64,000 nt of DNA from NCBI RefSeq assembly GCF_025398175.1, contig NZ_CP099734.1, positions 1,736,001 to 1,800,000 of the forward strand, given 5' to 3'. This document shows, piece after piece, positions 41,196 through 49,430 of the stretch. Under the pieces are notes generated by a model. That model searched no databases, was not told the origin of the DNA, and worked only from the letters and a program-made list of their open reading frames with translations. Numbering within the stretch: position 1 is the first letter of the stretch; the number at the start of each line of letters is the position of its first letter. Origin of the DNA: Photobacterium sp. TY1-4 (GTDB taxonomy: Bacteria > Pseudomonadota > Gammaproteobacteria > Enterobacterales > Vibrionaceae). Both the position numbers and the translations under genes were made by a program.

Positions 41196-41529
41196 TCTCG
41201 TCCCTATCGAAACATTTCCACCTTGAATGAATTTTAATTGCTGTGGCTGAGATTACAAGCATCTATTAAAGCTTTTAATTCATAGGGTTAGATATGTGTC
41301 TGTATTTGGGGATTGTATTTAAAATTGTTTTTGTATCAATGAAGTTATAGTGCGTTAGGGGGTGTATTAGTTGAAAATCCAAAAAACATTTGGTGCCGTT
41401 GCCCCGCGTGAAATGCTATCAAACACGATGATTTCACAGTCTTCTCTTCAGAAGAAAATCCATCAAAGTAATTGATAAGTGAGTGTTTTTAGTTAGAATG
41501 CGTGCAAAAAACAAAAGTGATAATTTTCT
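41196..41529. other. AT-rich intergenic region with a promoter for the gene at 41530
   Basis: 334 bp. TTGATA (41472-41477), 16-bp spacer and TAGAAT (41494-41499) form a plausible promoter for the plus-strand gene. No other feature was seen. Confidence 0.5.
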
Positions 41530-41775
41530 ATGGCAATTACAATTCGAAATACAGATGAGCATTACTATATGATCCGGGAGCTAAAAGCCCTGACTCAGAG
41601 TAATGTCACCACCAAAGCGCTTATTAAAGGCGGTTACCTCGCCGTTGAGCTGGGACAACAACTTGAAGACGAACGCCAACGACGAATTGAGGCGGAATCG
41701 AAATTGGCGGCGCTCAAGGCAACCGTCAACCAATATCTGGACAGTCACCAAGCTCTGAAATCGGCGGTCGATTAA
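41530..41775 (+). CDS. Small protein with putative ribbon-helix-helix start and coiled-coil tail
   Basis: 81 residues. MAITIRNTDEHYYMIRELKAL followed by NVTTKALIKGGYLAVEL resembles a CopG-like fold. Residues 45-75 form a charged coiled coil (EDERQRRIEAESKLAALKA). Function unknown; a DNA-binding or toxin-antitoxin-like role is possible, but no partner gene is adjacent. Confidence 0.6.
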   Translation: MAITIRNTDEHYYMIRELKALTQSNVTTKALIKGGYLAVELGQQLEDERQRRIEAESKLAALKATVNQYLDSHQALKSAVD

Positions 41776-41840
41776 ACACATCTATTGCGGCATCTCGAAG
41801 CAGCCTTTCCCTGTTGTTGACTGTTCTGAGACTCAAAAAA

Positions 41841-41862
41841 GCCCTCTCATCAATGAGAGAGC
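41841..41862 (-). terminator. Terminator of the chemotaxis-receptor remnant
   Basis: GCCCTCTCAT / ATGAGAGAGC hairpin with six A residues on the left, i.e. a T run on the minus strand. Confidence 0.75.
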
Positions 41863-41883
41863 TCTGGAGTACAAGCTGTCGAA

Positions 41884-42671
41884 TTACAAGATGAAGCGTT
41901 TCACTTCGTTTTCAAGTTGCTGAGAAAGCTCATTGAGACGTTGTGCTGCATTCGCACTTTGAAGCGCTTCCCCCACCAACTCGTCAGAAACACTACGAAT
42001 GGCTTCGGTGTTGCTGTTTAACTCATTGGTTACAGAGCTCTGCTCTTCTGCAGCAGATGCAATCTGGGTTGCCATATCACTGATCGTCTGAACGGATGCG
42101 TTGATCCGCTCCAAACTTTGGCTCGCAAACTCAGCATCCTGAACACTAGTTTCGGCGAGTTGACCACTTTGCAACATCAGGTTCATGGCTTCCTGGGTCG
42201 TACGTTGTAGTGTTTCAATCGTCCCCTGAATCTCTTGCGTTGAATCATGGGTACGCTGCGACAGCACCCGGACTTCATCCGCAACGACAGCAAAACCACG
42301 GCCTTGCTCCCCCGCACGTGCCGCTTCAATCGCTGCATTCAGTGCCAGCAAATTGGTTTGCTCAGCAATGCCCTGAATCGCTGCAATGATGGAGTTGATG
42401 CTCTGAGCGTGGTCGTTCAGATTCTCAATCACCTGGCGAGCACGATTCACTTCATCTGCCAGATTATTGATTGCTGGCTTTTGACCACTTGATCAACCCC
42501 ACTTTGGCTGACCTGCATTGCTTCCTCAGCGTTTTGCGCTGTATTGTCGGCATTACCGGCAATCTCATGGGTCGCAGAAGACATTTCAGTCACGGCAGTC
42601 GCAACCAGGTTAATTTCATCTAACTGTCTGGCCACAGCGTCACTATTTTGCTTCGCGACATCAGCCGATGT
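41884..42671 (-). pseudogene. Methyl-accepting chemotaxis protein gene, 5'-deleted and frameshifted
   Basis: Only the C-terminal signalling domain remains. The hairpin tip ([35 protein letters not shown] is split here for reading: [16 protein letters not shown] and [12 protein letters not shown]) and downstream helix are intact in the frame ending at 41884. The upstream helix (AVARQLDEINLVATAVTEMS) is in another frame that ends near 42447. The two frames meet around 42455-42480, where a shift by one base is needed. The sensor, membrane and HAMP parts are missing: at 42671 the sequence joins directly to the DUF296 gene. A deletion followed by decay is the simplest history. Confidence 0.85.
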
Positions 42672-43057
42672 GCGACAACCAATTCATCAAAACCCGTCTT
42701 TGGATCAAACTCACGCTGAAAGACCAGGTTTTCATAACTGGCCAGGCAAATTTCAGCTGTGTAAGACACTTGCCCTTCAACCAGATGCCCGCCATATACC
42801 CGGCCGGCTTGATCGGCGACCGAGATATGCAGGTGTGCGTGTTTCGGCGTTAATGTGCCGCTCAGCATCAGGATCTCCAAGGGGCCATCCAAATGCAGCA
42901 CCTGCCGTTCATCTGCCAGACGGATCTCGACTTCAGTCAGGCAACCAACCCCGCTGAGCATTGAGCCAGCTTGAATCGTGTGCTGAGAGAGATAGTCGAG
43001 AATGGATTGTTTCAGGGGTTGCCCTTTGCTCAGGCGAAACGCATGCGGAGTCAGCAT
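42620..43057 (-). CDS. DUF296/PPC-domain protein with a replaced C-terminus
   Basis: 145 residues. A PPC/DUF296 fold is visible: GSMLSGVGCLTEVEIRLAD, PLEILMLSGTL, and HLHISVADQAGRVYGGHL with the conserved H-x-H and GGHL elements. Residues after DELVVAH derive from the neighbouring chemotaxis-receptor gene read in the wrong frame (about 16 residues), because a deletion joined the two genes at about 42671. Only the last residues of the domain should be affected, so the protein may still fold. Prokaryotic members are thought to bind nucleotides or nucleic acid; the function is unproven. Confidence 0.75.
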   Translation of the reverse strand: MLTPHAFRLSKGQPLKQSILDYLSQHTIQAGSMLSGVGCLTEVEIRLADERQVLHLDGPLEILMLSGTLTPKHAHLHISVADQAGRVYGGHLVEGQVSYTAEICLASYENLVFQREFDPKTGFDELVVAHRLMSRSKIVTLWPDS

Positions 43058-43093
43058 GATCTTCTTATCCGTTGTCGAGGATGGCTACAAAAA

Positions 43094-43115
43094 AGGCCTC
43101 ATGTCACTGAAGCCT
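43094..43115 (-). terminator. Terminator of the DUF3634 gene
   Basis: AGGCCTCA / TGAAGCCT stem, six-base loop and T run on the minus strand. Confidence 0.6.
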
Positions 43116-43140
43116 CTCTCATGTTCATCGGTTGTCGCCT

Positions 43141-43446
43141 TCAGGCCCTTCGGCCCCGTTTTTTCGTCGAGGAAGCATAAGGGAAAACATTATGGATACG
43201 TTGTTTCACCTTCGCAGGAATCGTCTTGGAAAATACCAACTTGGTGGTAAACCGATTTTTATAGACTTTAATTTTACCGGAAAACGGCTCTTTATGGGCA
43301 ATATCCTTGCACCCAAGCAAAAAACCGTTTGGGATTTGGCCTTTAGAATGCGTCAGCTCACCATTTTCGAATGTCAGCACCATCACCGGGCGATCTTTAA
43401 AGACCAGAAAAACGACTGCAATAGCAAGAAGGATGAGATATTCCAT
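43141..43446 (-). CDS. DUF3634 family protein
   Basis: 101 residues. One N-terminal membrane helix (YLILLAIAVVFLVF), then VLTFENGELTHSKGQIPNGFL and GCKDIAHKEPFSGKIKVYK, a pattern I recognise as DUF3634, common in vibrios close to matP. The tail is basic. Function unknown. Confidence 0.8.
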   Translation of the reverse strand: MEYLILLAIAVVFLVFKDRPVMVLTFENGELTHSKGQIPNGFLLGCKDIAHKEPFSGKIKVYKNRFTTKLVFSKTIPAKVKQRIHNVFPYASSTKKRGRRA

Positions 43447-43557
43447 TTCCGTACTCCTTTCTGTATCAGCATGCTACTTATAGGATAAGCGTAATCGAAA
43501 AAAACTATCTGAGCCGGTTTTCACTGCATGAAAATGGGCATCACCTGCAGCCCGGGA

Positions 43558-44010
43558 TTACTCAAAATCGAGTAACTCATGGAGATCGTTTCTGATATCG
43601 AGTACCTTTTTACTGGCTTCTTCCGAACGATTACTTTCACTGATCAGATATTCAATCGTATCAGACAAGGTGCAATCCAGCATCCTGGACTTTTCTGCCA
43701 GCTTTTCCCAAACCCGGTAATCCAGGTCAATGGACTTTTTGCGAGTATGCTTCTGCTCAGCATTAAAATGGCGTTTGCGCTTGGCTCGGATGGCTTGTTT
43801 CAGCTTTTTATCCAGATCCGGCGCCATATGCTTGCTAATCCACTTGATTACCTTGGTCGGCTCGTGTTCAATAGCAAGTAAGTCCCGCACTGCGGTTTCA
43901 GCCTCACTGGTGTCTATATAGCAGGTGATCACCTCACCTTCTTTCCATTTTTTGACCAGGTACTTCCATTTCCAACCGGCTTCCAGGTTCTCAAGCTGCT
44001 GATATTTCAT
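43558..44010 (-). CDS. matP: Macrodomain Ter protein MatP
   Basis: 150 residues from the ATG at 44010, the same length and start (MKYQQLENLE) as E. coli MatP. It has the basic AKRKRHFNAEQKHTRKKSIDL segment and the ribbon-helix-helix part that binds matS. MatP organises the terminus region and links it to division through ZapB. A matS-like sequence one base off consensus lies 37 bp upstream of its start codon. Confidence 0.96.
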   Translation of the reverse strand: MKYQQLENLEAGWKWKYLVKKWKEGEVITCYIDTSEAETAVRDLLAIEHEPTKVIKWISKHMAPDLDKKLKQAIRAKRKRHFNAEQKHTRKKSIDLDYRVWEKLAEKSRMLDCTLSDTIEYLISESNRSEEASKKVLDIRNDLHELLDFE

Positions 44011-44322
44011 AGTTCGATGATTCTCAAACAAGGCTACAGTTAAACTGTGACAGTGTAACTGTAGATGACTTAAACCTCAATTCCCTTCTACAAATTTACC
44101 GATTGTTTTCAGCGTGTTCCGAGTTATTTCCAACAAATGATGAAATCCATGATACACCGACTCTATGACAACCGACCTCCGGCAACTGAACTTCCAGGGG
44201 CTCGTAAGCTATTGCGAATAAAGCGGCCTAATCCGTAATTCATGCGACGACTACCTATTATGCAGTCATTGATTCCTTTATACTGCTGTCTTTTTCACAG
44301 TAACGACATAAAGCTATAGCCC
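44011..44322. other. Divergent intergenic region between matP and lonH
   Basis: 312 bp. It contains GTGACAGTGTAAC at 44048-44060 (matS with one mismatch), well placed to affect the matP promoter. No ORF or hairpin terminator was seen. Confidence 0.5.
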
Positions 44323-46020
44323 ATGCATGAACAAACCTGGCGTACAATGACTCCAGACTACTCGAAGTTCCAAACTATCCTTGAACAATATGACGATCTG
44401 AGCCCTGCACCAACGGGAACCTTGCAAGATCGCCTCTCGGATGCGATACGCCGGTTTACAGCCGTTGAGTTACAGCCCCGCGTGCTTCGGATCACGGCGC
44501 CAGACAATAAAGTGTATCGTGACTATGTCATCGAATTGCTGACACACTACGAGCCAAAGCAGCAGTCCGCCCCGGAAAACAGCCCGATTATCATCGGCGA
44601 AAATGTGACCGAACAAAGCCTGTTCGGCGCAGTCTACCCGCCGCTTGAAGATAACAAGCTGGTAAAATCTCAAATCAAACACGGCCTCGTCCATCAGGCC
44701 AATCATGGCTACCTGGTTCTCTCTGTCACCAGCATTCTTGCCAACCCGAAGCTGTGGCCACGACTCAAAAGTGTTTTGATGAACGGCATGCTGGACTGGC
44801 AGCCGGCAAGTACGAAAACGTTATACCCCCTGCCGCCAGCTGAACAGCTGAACGTTAAGCTGGTACTAATTGGGGATCGCTATCTAATGGCTGAGCTGGA
44901 GAATGCTGAGCCGGACATCACATCAGGTTTCTCGATGTATGGTGAGTTTGAGCAGGACGTTGTGCTCGACAATCAAACTTTGCCGCTCTATCTCTCTTAC
45001 CTCAAAGCGCTGACCCAAAAAGCGCAGCTGCCTGAGCTTGCCGATCACCACGCACTGCAAGTGCTGATGAAAGCCGGCGCCCGTTTCACTGAAGATCAGC
45101 GTCGGGTGCCATTGTGTCCGATCTGGCACCAGAGCCTGCTGTGTGAAGCTGCCATTGAATCCCAGGGCGAGAGCATCACTGCAGCGCATCTCAAAGCCTC
45201 ATTCAAAGCCCGGGAGTACCGGGAGTCGTATCTGCCTGAGCGCGCGATTGAAGATATTCATCACGGACAAGTAGTGATTGACTGCCAGGGTGAACAAGTG
45301 GGCCAGGTCAACGGTCTGACCGTGGTCGAGATCCCGGGCCACCCGACTGCCTATGGTGAGCCGGCGCGAATTTCCTGTGTTGTCCACTTTGGTGACGGCG
45401 ATATCTCAGACGTTGAGCGTAAAGCTGAACTGGGCGGGAACATTCACGCCAAAGGCATGATGATTATGCAAGCCTTTATCAGTACAGCACTGGATCTGGA
45501 CCAGCCGCTGCCTTTTGCGGCCTCGATCGTATTTGAACAATCTTATTCTGAAGTCGATGGTGACAGTGCCTCGCTGGCTGAACTATGCTCTTTAGTGTCG
45601 GCGCTGGCGGTGCAGCCGATTAATCAGCAAATTGCAGTGACCGGTGCAGTCGATCAATTTGGCCGTGTCCAGGCCGTCGGCGGGATCAACGAGAAAATTG
45701 AAGGCTTCTACAAGGTTTGTGCGTTTCGCGGCCTGACCGGCAAACAGGGTGTCATTTTACCGAAAACAAACCTGGGTAACCTGTGCCTGAACGATGAAGT
45801 GATTGAGGCGATCCGCGCCGGTCAATTCCATTTGTGGGCAGTTGAAAGTGTTGATGACGCCTTACCGCTACTGACCGGACACGTATTCCGGGATGAGAAC
45901 GATGACGCGGAAACCCTACTCAGCCGCATTGCCGAGCGGATTGAGAACATTCACCGCGGCGATCATGATCATCATAATCATTGGGTTACGCGTATTCGGA
46001 ACTGGTTTGTCCAGCACTGA
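44323..46020 (+). CDS. lonH: Lon-related protease LonH (YcbZ)
   Basis: 565 residues. The N-terminal part is a degenerate AAA-like domain without a good Walker A. The C-terminal S16 protease domain has the catalytic serine in VDGDSASLAEL and the lysine in GGINEKIEGFY. I kept the start at 44323 because TWRTMTPD corresponds to the start of the E. coli protein. The shorter start at 44347 has no better ribosome site. ATP-dependence is doubtful for this group. Adjacent to fabA, as in other gammaproteobacteria. Confidence 0.92.
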   Translation: MHEQTWRTMTPDYSKFQTILEQYDDLSPAPTGTLQDRLSDAIRRFTAVELQPRVLRITAPDNKVYRDYVIELLTHYEPKQQSAPENSPIIIGENVTEQSLFGAVYPPLEDNKLVKSQIKHGLVHQANHGYLVLSVTSILANPKLWPRLKSVLMNGMLDWQPASTKTLYPLPPAEQLNVKLVLIGDRYLMAELENAEPDITSGFSMYGEFEQDVVLDNQTLPLYLSYLKALTQKAQLPELADHHALQVLMKAGARFTEDQRRVPLCPIWHQSLLCEAAIESQGESITAAHLKASFKAREYRESYLPERAIEDIHHGQVVIDCQGEQVGQVNGLTVVEIPGHPTAYGEPARISCVVHFGDGDISDVERKAELGGNIHAKGMMIMQAFISTALDLDQPLPFAASIVFEQSYSEVDGDSASLAELCSLVSALAVQPINQQIAVTGAVDQFGRVQAVGGINEKIEGFYKVCAFRGLTGKQGVILPKTNLGNLCLNDEVIEAIRAGQFHLWAVESVDDALPLLTGHVFRDENDDAETLLSRIAERIENIHRGDHDHHNHWVTRIRNWFVQH

Positions 46021-46089
46021 TCCGAGTTGTTAGGCGTACATGTGTAAGCTAAATTGCCTCCATACATTTCAAGGAGCTAAATAAGTCTG

Positions 46090-46605
46090 ATGAAACGCCA
46101 GCAATCTTATAACTACGAAGAACTCGTTGCATGTGGCAAGGGCGAACTATACGGTCCGGATTTCCCATCCCTGCCATCTGACAACATGCTGATGATTGAC
46201 CGAATCATTGAAATCACCGATGAAGGCGGTGACCACGGAAAAGGCTTCATCCATGCAGAGCTGGATATTAGCCCTGATCTTTGGTTCTTTGACTGCCACT
46301 TCAAAGGTGACCCTGTCATGCCGGGCTGTCTGGGTCTGGATGCTATGTGGCAGTTGGTTGGCTTCTTCCTGGGCTGGAACGGCGGCGAAGGGAAAGGTCG
46401 TGCGTTGGGTGTTGGCGAAGTGAAGTTCACTGGCCAAATCCTACCGGAAGCAAAGAAAGTGACTTATGAAATTCAGCTGAAGCGTGTGATCAACCGCAAG
46501 CTGATCATGGGTGTCGCTGATGGCCGAGTCCTGGTCGATGGTAAAGAAATCTATGTTGCTAAAGATCTGAAAGTTGGCCTGTTCAAAGACACGTCTACAT
46601 TCTGA
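46090..46605 (+). CDS. fabA: 3-hydroxydecanoyl-ACP dehydratase/isomerase FabA
   Basis: 171 residues. Active-site H70 ([12 protein letters not shown]) and D84 (GLDAMWQ) are at the same numbers as in E. coli. It dehydrates and isomerises the C10 intermediate, giving unsaturated fatty acids. AAGGAG lies 13 bases before the ATG, a rather long spacing. It has its own terminator. Confidence 0.97.
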   Translation: MKRQQSYNYEELVACGKGELYGPDFPSLPSDNMLMIDRIIEITDEGGDHGKGFIHAELDISPDLWFFDCHFKGDPVMPGCLGLDAMWQLVGFFLGWNGGEGKGRALGVGEVKFTGQILPEAKKVTYEIQLKRVINRKLIMGVADGRVLVDGKEIYVAKDLKVGLFKDTSTF

Positions 46606-46630
46606 TTCTTGCTCAATGCAGTACATCGAA

Positions 46631-46654
46631 AAGGTCGCTCACGCGGCCTTTTTT
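46631..46654 (+). terminator. Terminator of fabA
   Basis: AAGGTCG / CGGCCTT stem followed by six T residues. Confidence 0.75.
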
Positions 46655-46959
46655 GTGACTGTCTATTTTTTGTGGCTGTCCATTGTGACCCTGTCACTTA
46701 CCCTGTAACGTTGTGTGACGACTTCACCGCCATCAATTCATATCAACAGAAACAACACCCTTGCCCGCCAGCTTGTTGTACTTCATTCGCTATACCATGC
46801 GCTGACTGGACATTCTCCATCTGATAATGACCTCCGGTGCGTTTGGTGGTTCAGGCTATGTCGTGACACCGTCACTCAAGAATACGTGGCAATAGACTGA
46901 GATTTGAGTATGCCGGTATTCCCTATCTTTCCAGGATGCCAGACGCCAGATAACAAAAA
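46655..46959. other. Intergenic region fabA-rmf with matS sites
   Basis: About 305 bp without a supported gene. It contains GTGACCCTGTCAC (46685-46697, one mismatch) and GTGACACCGTCAC (46863-46875, perfect). Confidence 0.6.
46863..46875. promoter_or_regulatory. matS site (perfect match)
   Basis: GTGACACCGTCAC fits GTGACRNYGTCAC fully. It lies about 2.9 kb from matP. Confidence 0.8.
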
Positions 46960-46980
46960 GCCCCTTCTCCTGAAAGGGGC
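46960..46980 (-). terminator. Terminator of rmf
   Basis: GCCCCTT / AAGGGGC stem; AAAAA on the left gives the T run on the minus strand. Confidence 0.8.
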
Positions 46981-47004
46981 CATATAAGGGTGATATGAAG
47001 GGAT

Positions 47005-47178
47005 TTATTTATATAGGCCAGAGTGCAAGTCTTCCCTTGCTTCTCGCCAACCACCTAGCCAATTCGTACGGGCATCCGCCGCCTGATAGGGGCATTCTTC
47101 ACTGGAACGACCATTAATACCAGCTTGATAGCCACGAGCCTGAGCGCGTTCCAAACGATCCCGCTTTTGTCTCTTCAT
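47005..47178 (-). CDS. rmf: Ribosome modulation factor
   Basis: 57 residues from the ATG at 47178 (GAGGA upstream), beginning MKRQKRDRLERA as in E. coli and containing WLGGWREA. It dimerises 70S ribosomes to 100S particles in stationary phase. Monocistronic with its own terminator. Confidence 0.96.
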   Translation of the reverse strand: MKRQKRDRLERAQARGYQAGINGRSSEECPYQAADARTNWLGGWREAREDLHSGLYK

Positions 47179-47298
47179 AGTACAATTCCTCATCCTTATC
47201 TGCGTTTCTTGCAATTAAGTGTCATACTGATGGAGTTTTTGTGACTCCACTCTGTAAGAATTGGCCAAACGGCACTAATGATCAACCCCTGAAACAAG

Positions 47299-47323
47299 AC
47301 AGGCTCACAAAGTGTGAGCCTGT
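47299..47323 (-). terminator. Terminator of the uup-DUF3466 operon
   Basis: ACAGGCTCACA / TGTGAGCCTGT stem with a three-base loop, 28 bp after the DUF3466 stop. The T run is modest. Confidence 0.65.
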
Positions 47324-47351
47324 ATGAAAAATGAGCTTTTTTGACAAAAAA

Positions 47352-49430
47352 CTATTTTTTCCGTCGGAACCCAATCAAGCCGAGCAGCGTCAGGGCCAAC
47401 ATACCCAATGACGCGCCACTGCGTTCCACTGTCGTTGCCTGCGCCGGACGCTGTTCAATTTCACCGCCAACAACAGGGACCAACTTCACGGCGACCACAC
47501 GTTCGTCCGTACTACACTGTGCTTCTTTGGTTTGATCCTGATAACCGCCGTCACACTTAAATGCAGTGGCAGAGATCACCCCGGCGTCATTAATATCAGT
47601 GGCCTGCGCAATCCGGTACACATTGTTCGCATCACCGACATTCCCGCCATAGGTTAGATCATCAAGCATCCAGGCCGTGTTACCCTGTAATGGTGAACCT
47701 TCCACATCGCTACCCGCCAAATAGGTAAAGCCACGTTGACGACGTTGACGACCATTGGCCTGGTTCACGCTTTCAGAGTCAACCCAACCTACCATCTGAT
47801 CCTTGTTATTGATCGCGGCCGGGAAGCCGTTCACACCGGTAAAGAAAATTGATGGGTTAATCGTAGAAGTCAGCTGAGTCAGACTGCCATTGGTATGGTC
47901 ATAGACAAACATGGTTTCCGCGAATGAGCGGTTTTCAGAGTTCACACTCTTGCTCAGGCCAATCACCTTGTTATTAGCATTAATATCGGTCGCAGCAGAG
48001 AACAACAGCTTGCGCTCATTGCCTTGCTCGATATCCAATCCCGGGATAATCGTGCGATCCCACTGACCTTCACCCTTTGTCGGATCGAAGTCTGCCTTCG
48101 GCGTATAGATGGCAGCGCGGATCGCGTAATAATCCCCATTCACCGTATTTACAGCATTGTTGTTGATGGAGTCAGTTGAGAAGCCAGCCACCACCGGTTT
48201 GCCGTCAATCAACGCCACAGCACGAGCTGAAGCCTGGAAAGAGCGCTCTTGCGAACCATCCGGGTCCTGCGCCGGGTAGCTGTTGTTACTCCCGTCTACC
48301 CGCTGTGCCAACGGCACGGCGTTGCCGGATACAGCGCCGGCATTATCAACCGTCCAGAACACCGCATCATTGGCAAACACCGAGAACTGGCACTCCCGCG
48401 TATTGTACAGGGTATTCAGGTTATTCGTGGCGTAATCGCCACACTGAGAAAACAGGGAGCCATTCAGGTTCAGACGATCGTCGCCGTTACTGTCTGAAGG
48501 CAACTTGTCCGTGTCAGCTAGCTTGCTGGTGCTAAATGCGGCGCTGCCGACCACCAACAGCTGGCCGTTATACTCCACGGCATCCCAGGCCAGCGTCTGG
48601 CCCATCTGCGCCACCAGCCCTTCCGAGCTGTTCACCGGATTCAAACCTTCGCTCGCCCCAGCCGCATTTACAAACCCACGTTTGTTAAACTGGCGGGCGT
48701 AACGGTTGTTGCTCTCAAAGAAAGCGGAGCTGGTGATGCCCAGCTGATACGGATTCCCGGAAAACTCACCGATACGGTTCACCACGGCGTTGGTGGTGCT
48801 GTGTGAACCCACCAGCGTTCCCAGCTCGGCAACCGCAGCGGTGTCGTATTTCGACGCATCACCAGCAAAGGTTGTAATTTGAGACAACGCCCCAGCGGTG
48901 GTTTCTACCAGTGGGTAAGCATTACTGTAGTAGTTGTCGCTCCAGGCAACCTGTTCGCGATGCAGGCCTCCGAAACCACTGCCATCGTGGGGTTGGTTTT
49001 CATTACTGAACAAGCCGTAATAATTATCACGGGCCCATTCGTCACAGGTATTGAAGCCCAGATTATTGTTACAGTACGAACGCAGCGAAAACTTATCATT
49101 AATTTCCTGATAATTATCACTCAGGAAAGCCACTTCATGGCGATAGTCAACCCCGTCGGTCCCGAACCGACTTTCACCGAATACTGAATAAGTCCCGGCA
49201 TCACAAGCCGTCGCAAAGCAGTTTTCCGTCCCGGTGCTCGGGGAAACCCCCTGAGCATAGAATTCAACACGTGACTGTAAATCCGACGTGTTCTTATCGT
49301 AATACTGCGCAGAGCCGACACCACTGCTGGCCCCATCAACTTCAACAACCTGATACACCGCCGCTTGCGCCTGCGTGGCACTGGCAATCAGTGCAGCGAG
49401 TGTCGATAACTTTAACGTCTTATGTTGCAT
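47352..49430 (-). CDS. DUF3466 family secreted protein with C-terminal sorting-like tail
   Basis: 692 residues from the ATG at 49430 (AAGGAAT upstream), which overlaps the uup stop as TAATG. An N-terminal signal peptide (LSTLAALIASATQAQA) is followed by a long repetitive beta domain with many asparagines and several cysteines (HAF-repeat-like phrases such as ATDINDAGVISATAF). The end is SGASLGMLALTLLGLIGF plus RRKK, i.e. glycine-containing motif, membrane helix and basic cluster as in GlyGly-CTERM/PEP-CTERM-type sorting tails. Function unknown; surface location likely. Confidence 0.8.
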   Translation of the reverse strand: MQHKTLKLSTLAALIASATQAQAAVYQVVEVDGASSGVGSAQYYDKNTSDLQSRVEFYAQGVSPSTGTENCFATACDAGTYSVFGESRFGTDGVDYRHEVAFLSDNYQEINDKFSLRSYCNNNLGFNTCDEWARDNYYGLFSNENQPHDGSGFGGLHREQVAWSDNYYSNAYPLVETTAGALSQITTFAGDASKYDTAAVAELGTLVGSHSTTNAVVNRIGEFSGNPYQLGITSSAFFESNNRYARQFNKRGFVNAAGASEGLNPVNSSEGLVAQMGQTLAWDAVEYNGQLLVVGSAAFSTSKLADTDKLPSDSNGDDRLNLNGSLFSQCGDYATNNLNTLYNTRECQFSVFANDAVFWTVDNAGAVSGNAVPLAQRVDGSNNSYPAQDPDGSQERSFQASARAVALIDGKPVVAGFSTDSINNNAVNTVNGDYYAIRAAIYTPKADFDPTKGEGQWDRTIIPGLDIEQGNERKLLFSAATDINANNKVIGLSKSVNSENRSFAETMFVYDHTNGSLTQLTSTINPSIFFTGVNGFPAAINNKDQMVGWVDSESVNQANGRQRRQRGFTYLAGSDVEGSPLQGNTAWMLDDLTYGGNVGDANNVYRIAQATDINDAGVISATAFKCDGGYQDQTKEAQCSTDERVVAVKLVPVVGGEIEQRPAQATTVERSGASLGMLALTLLGLIGFRRKK

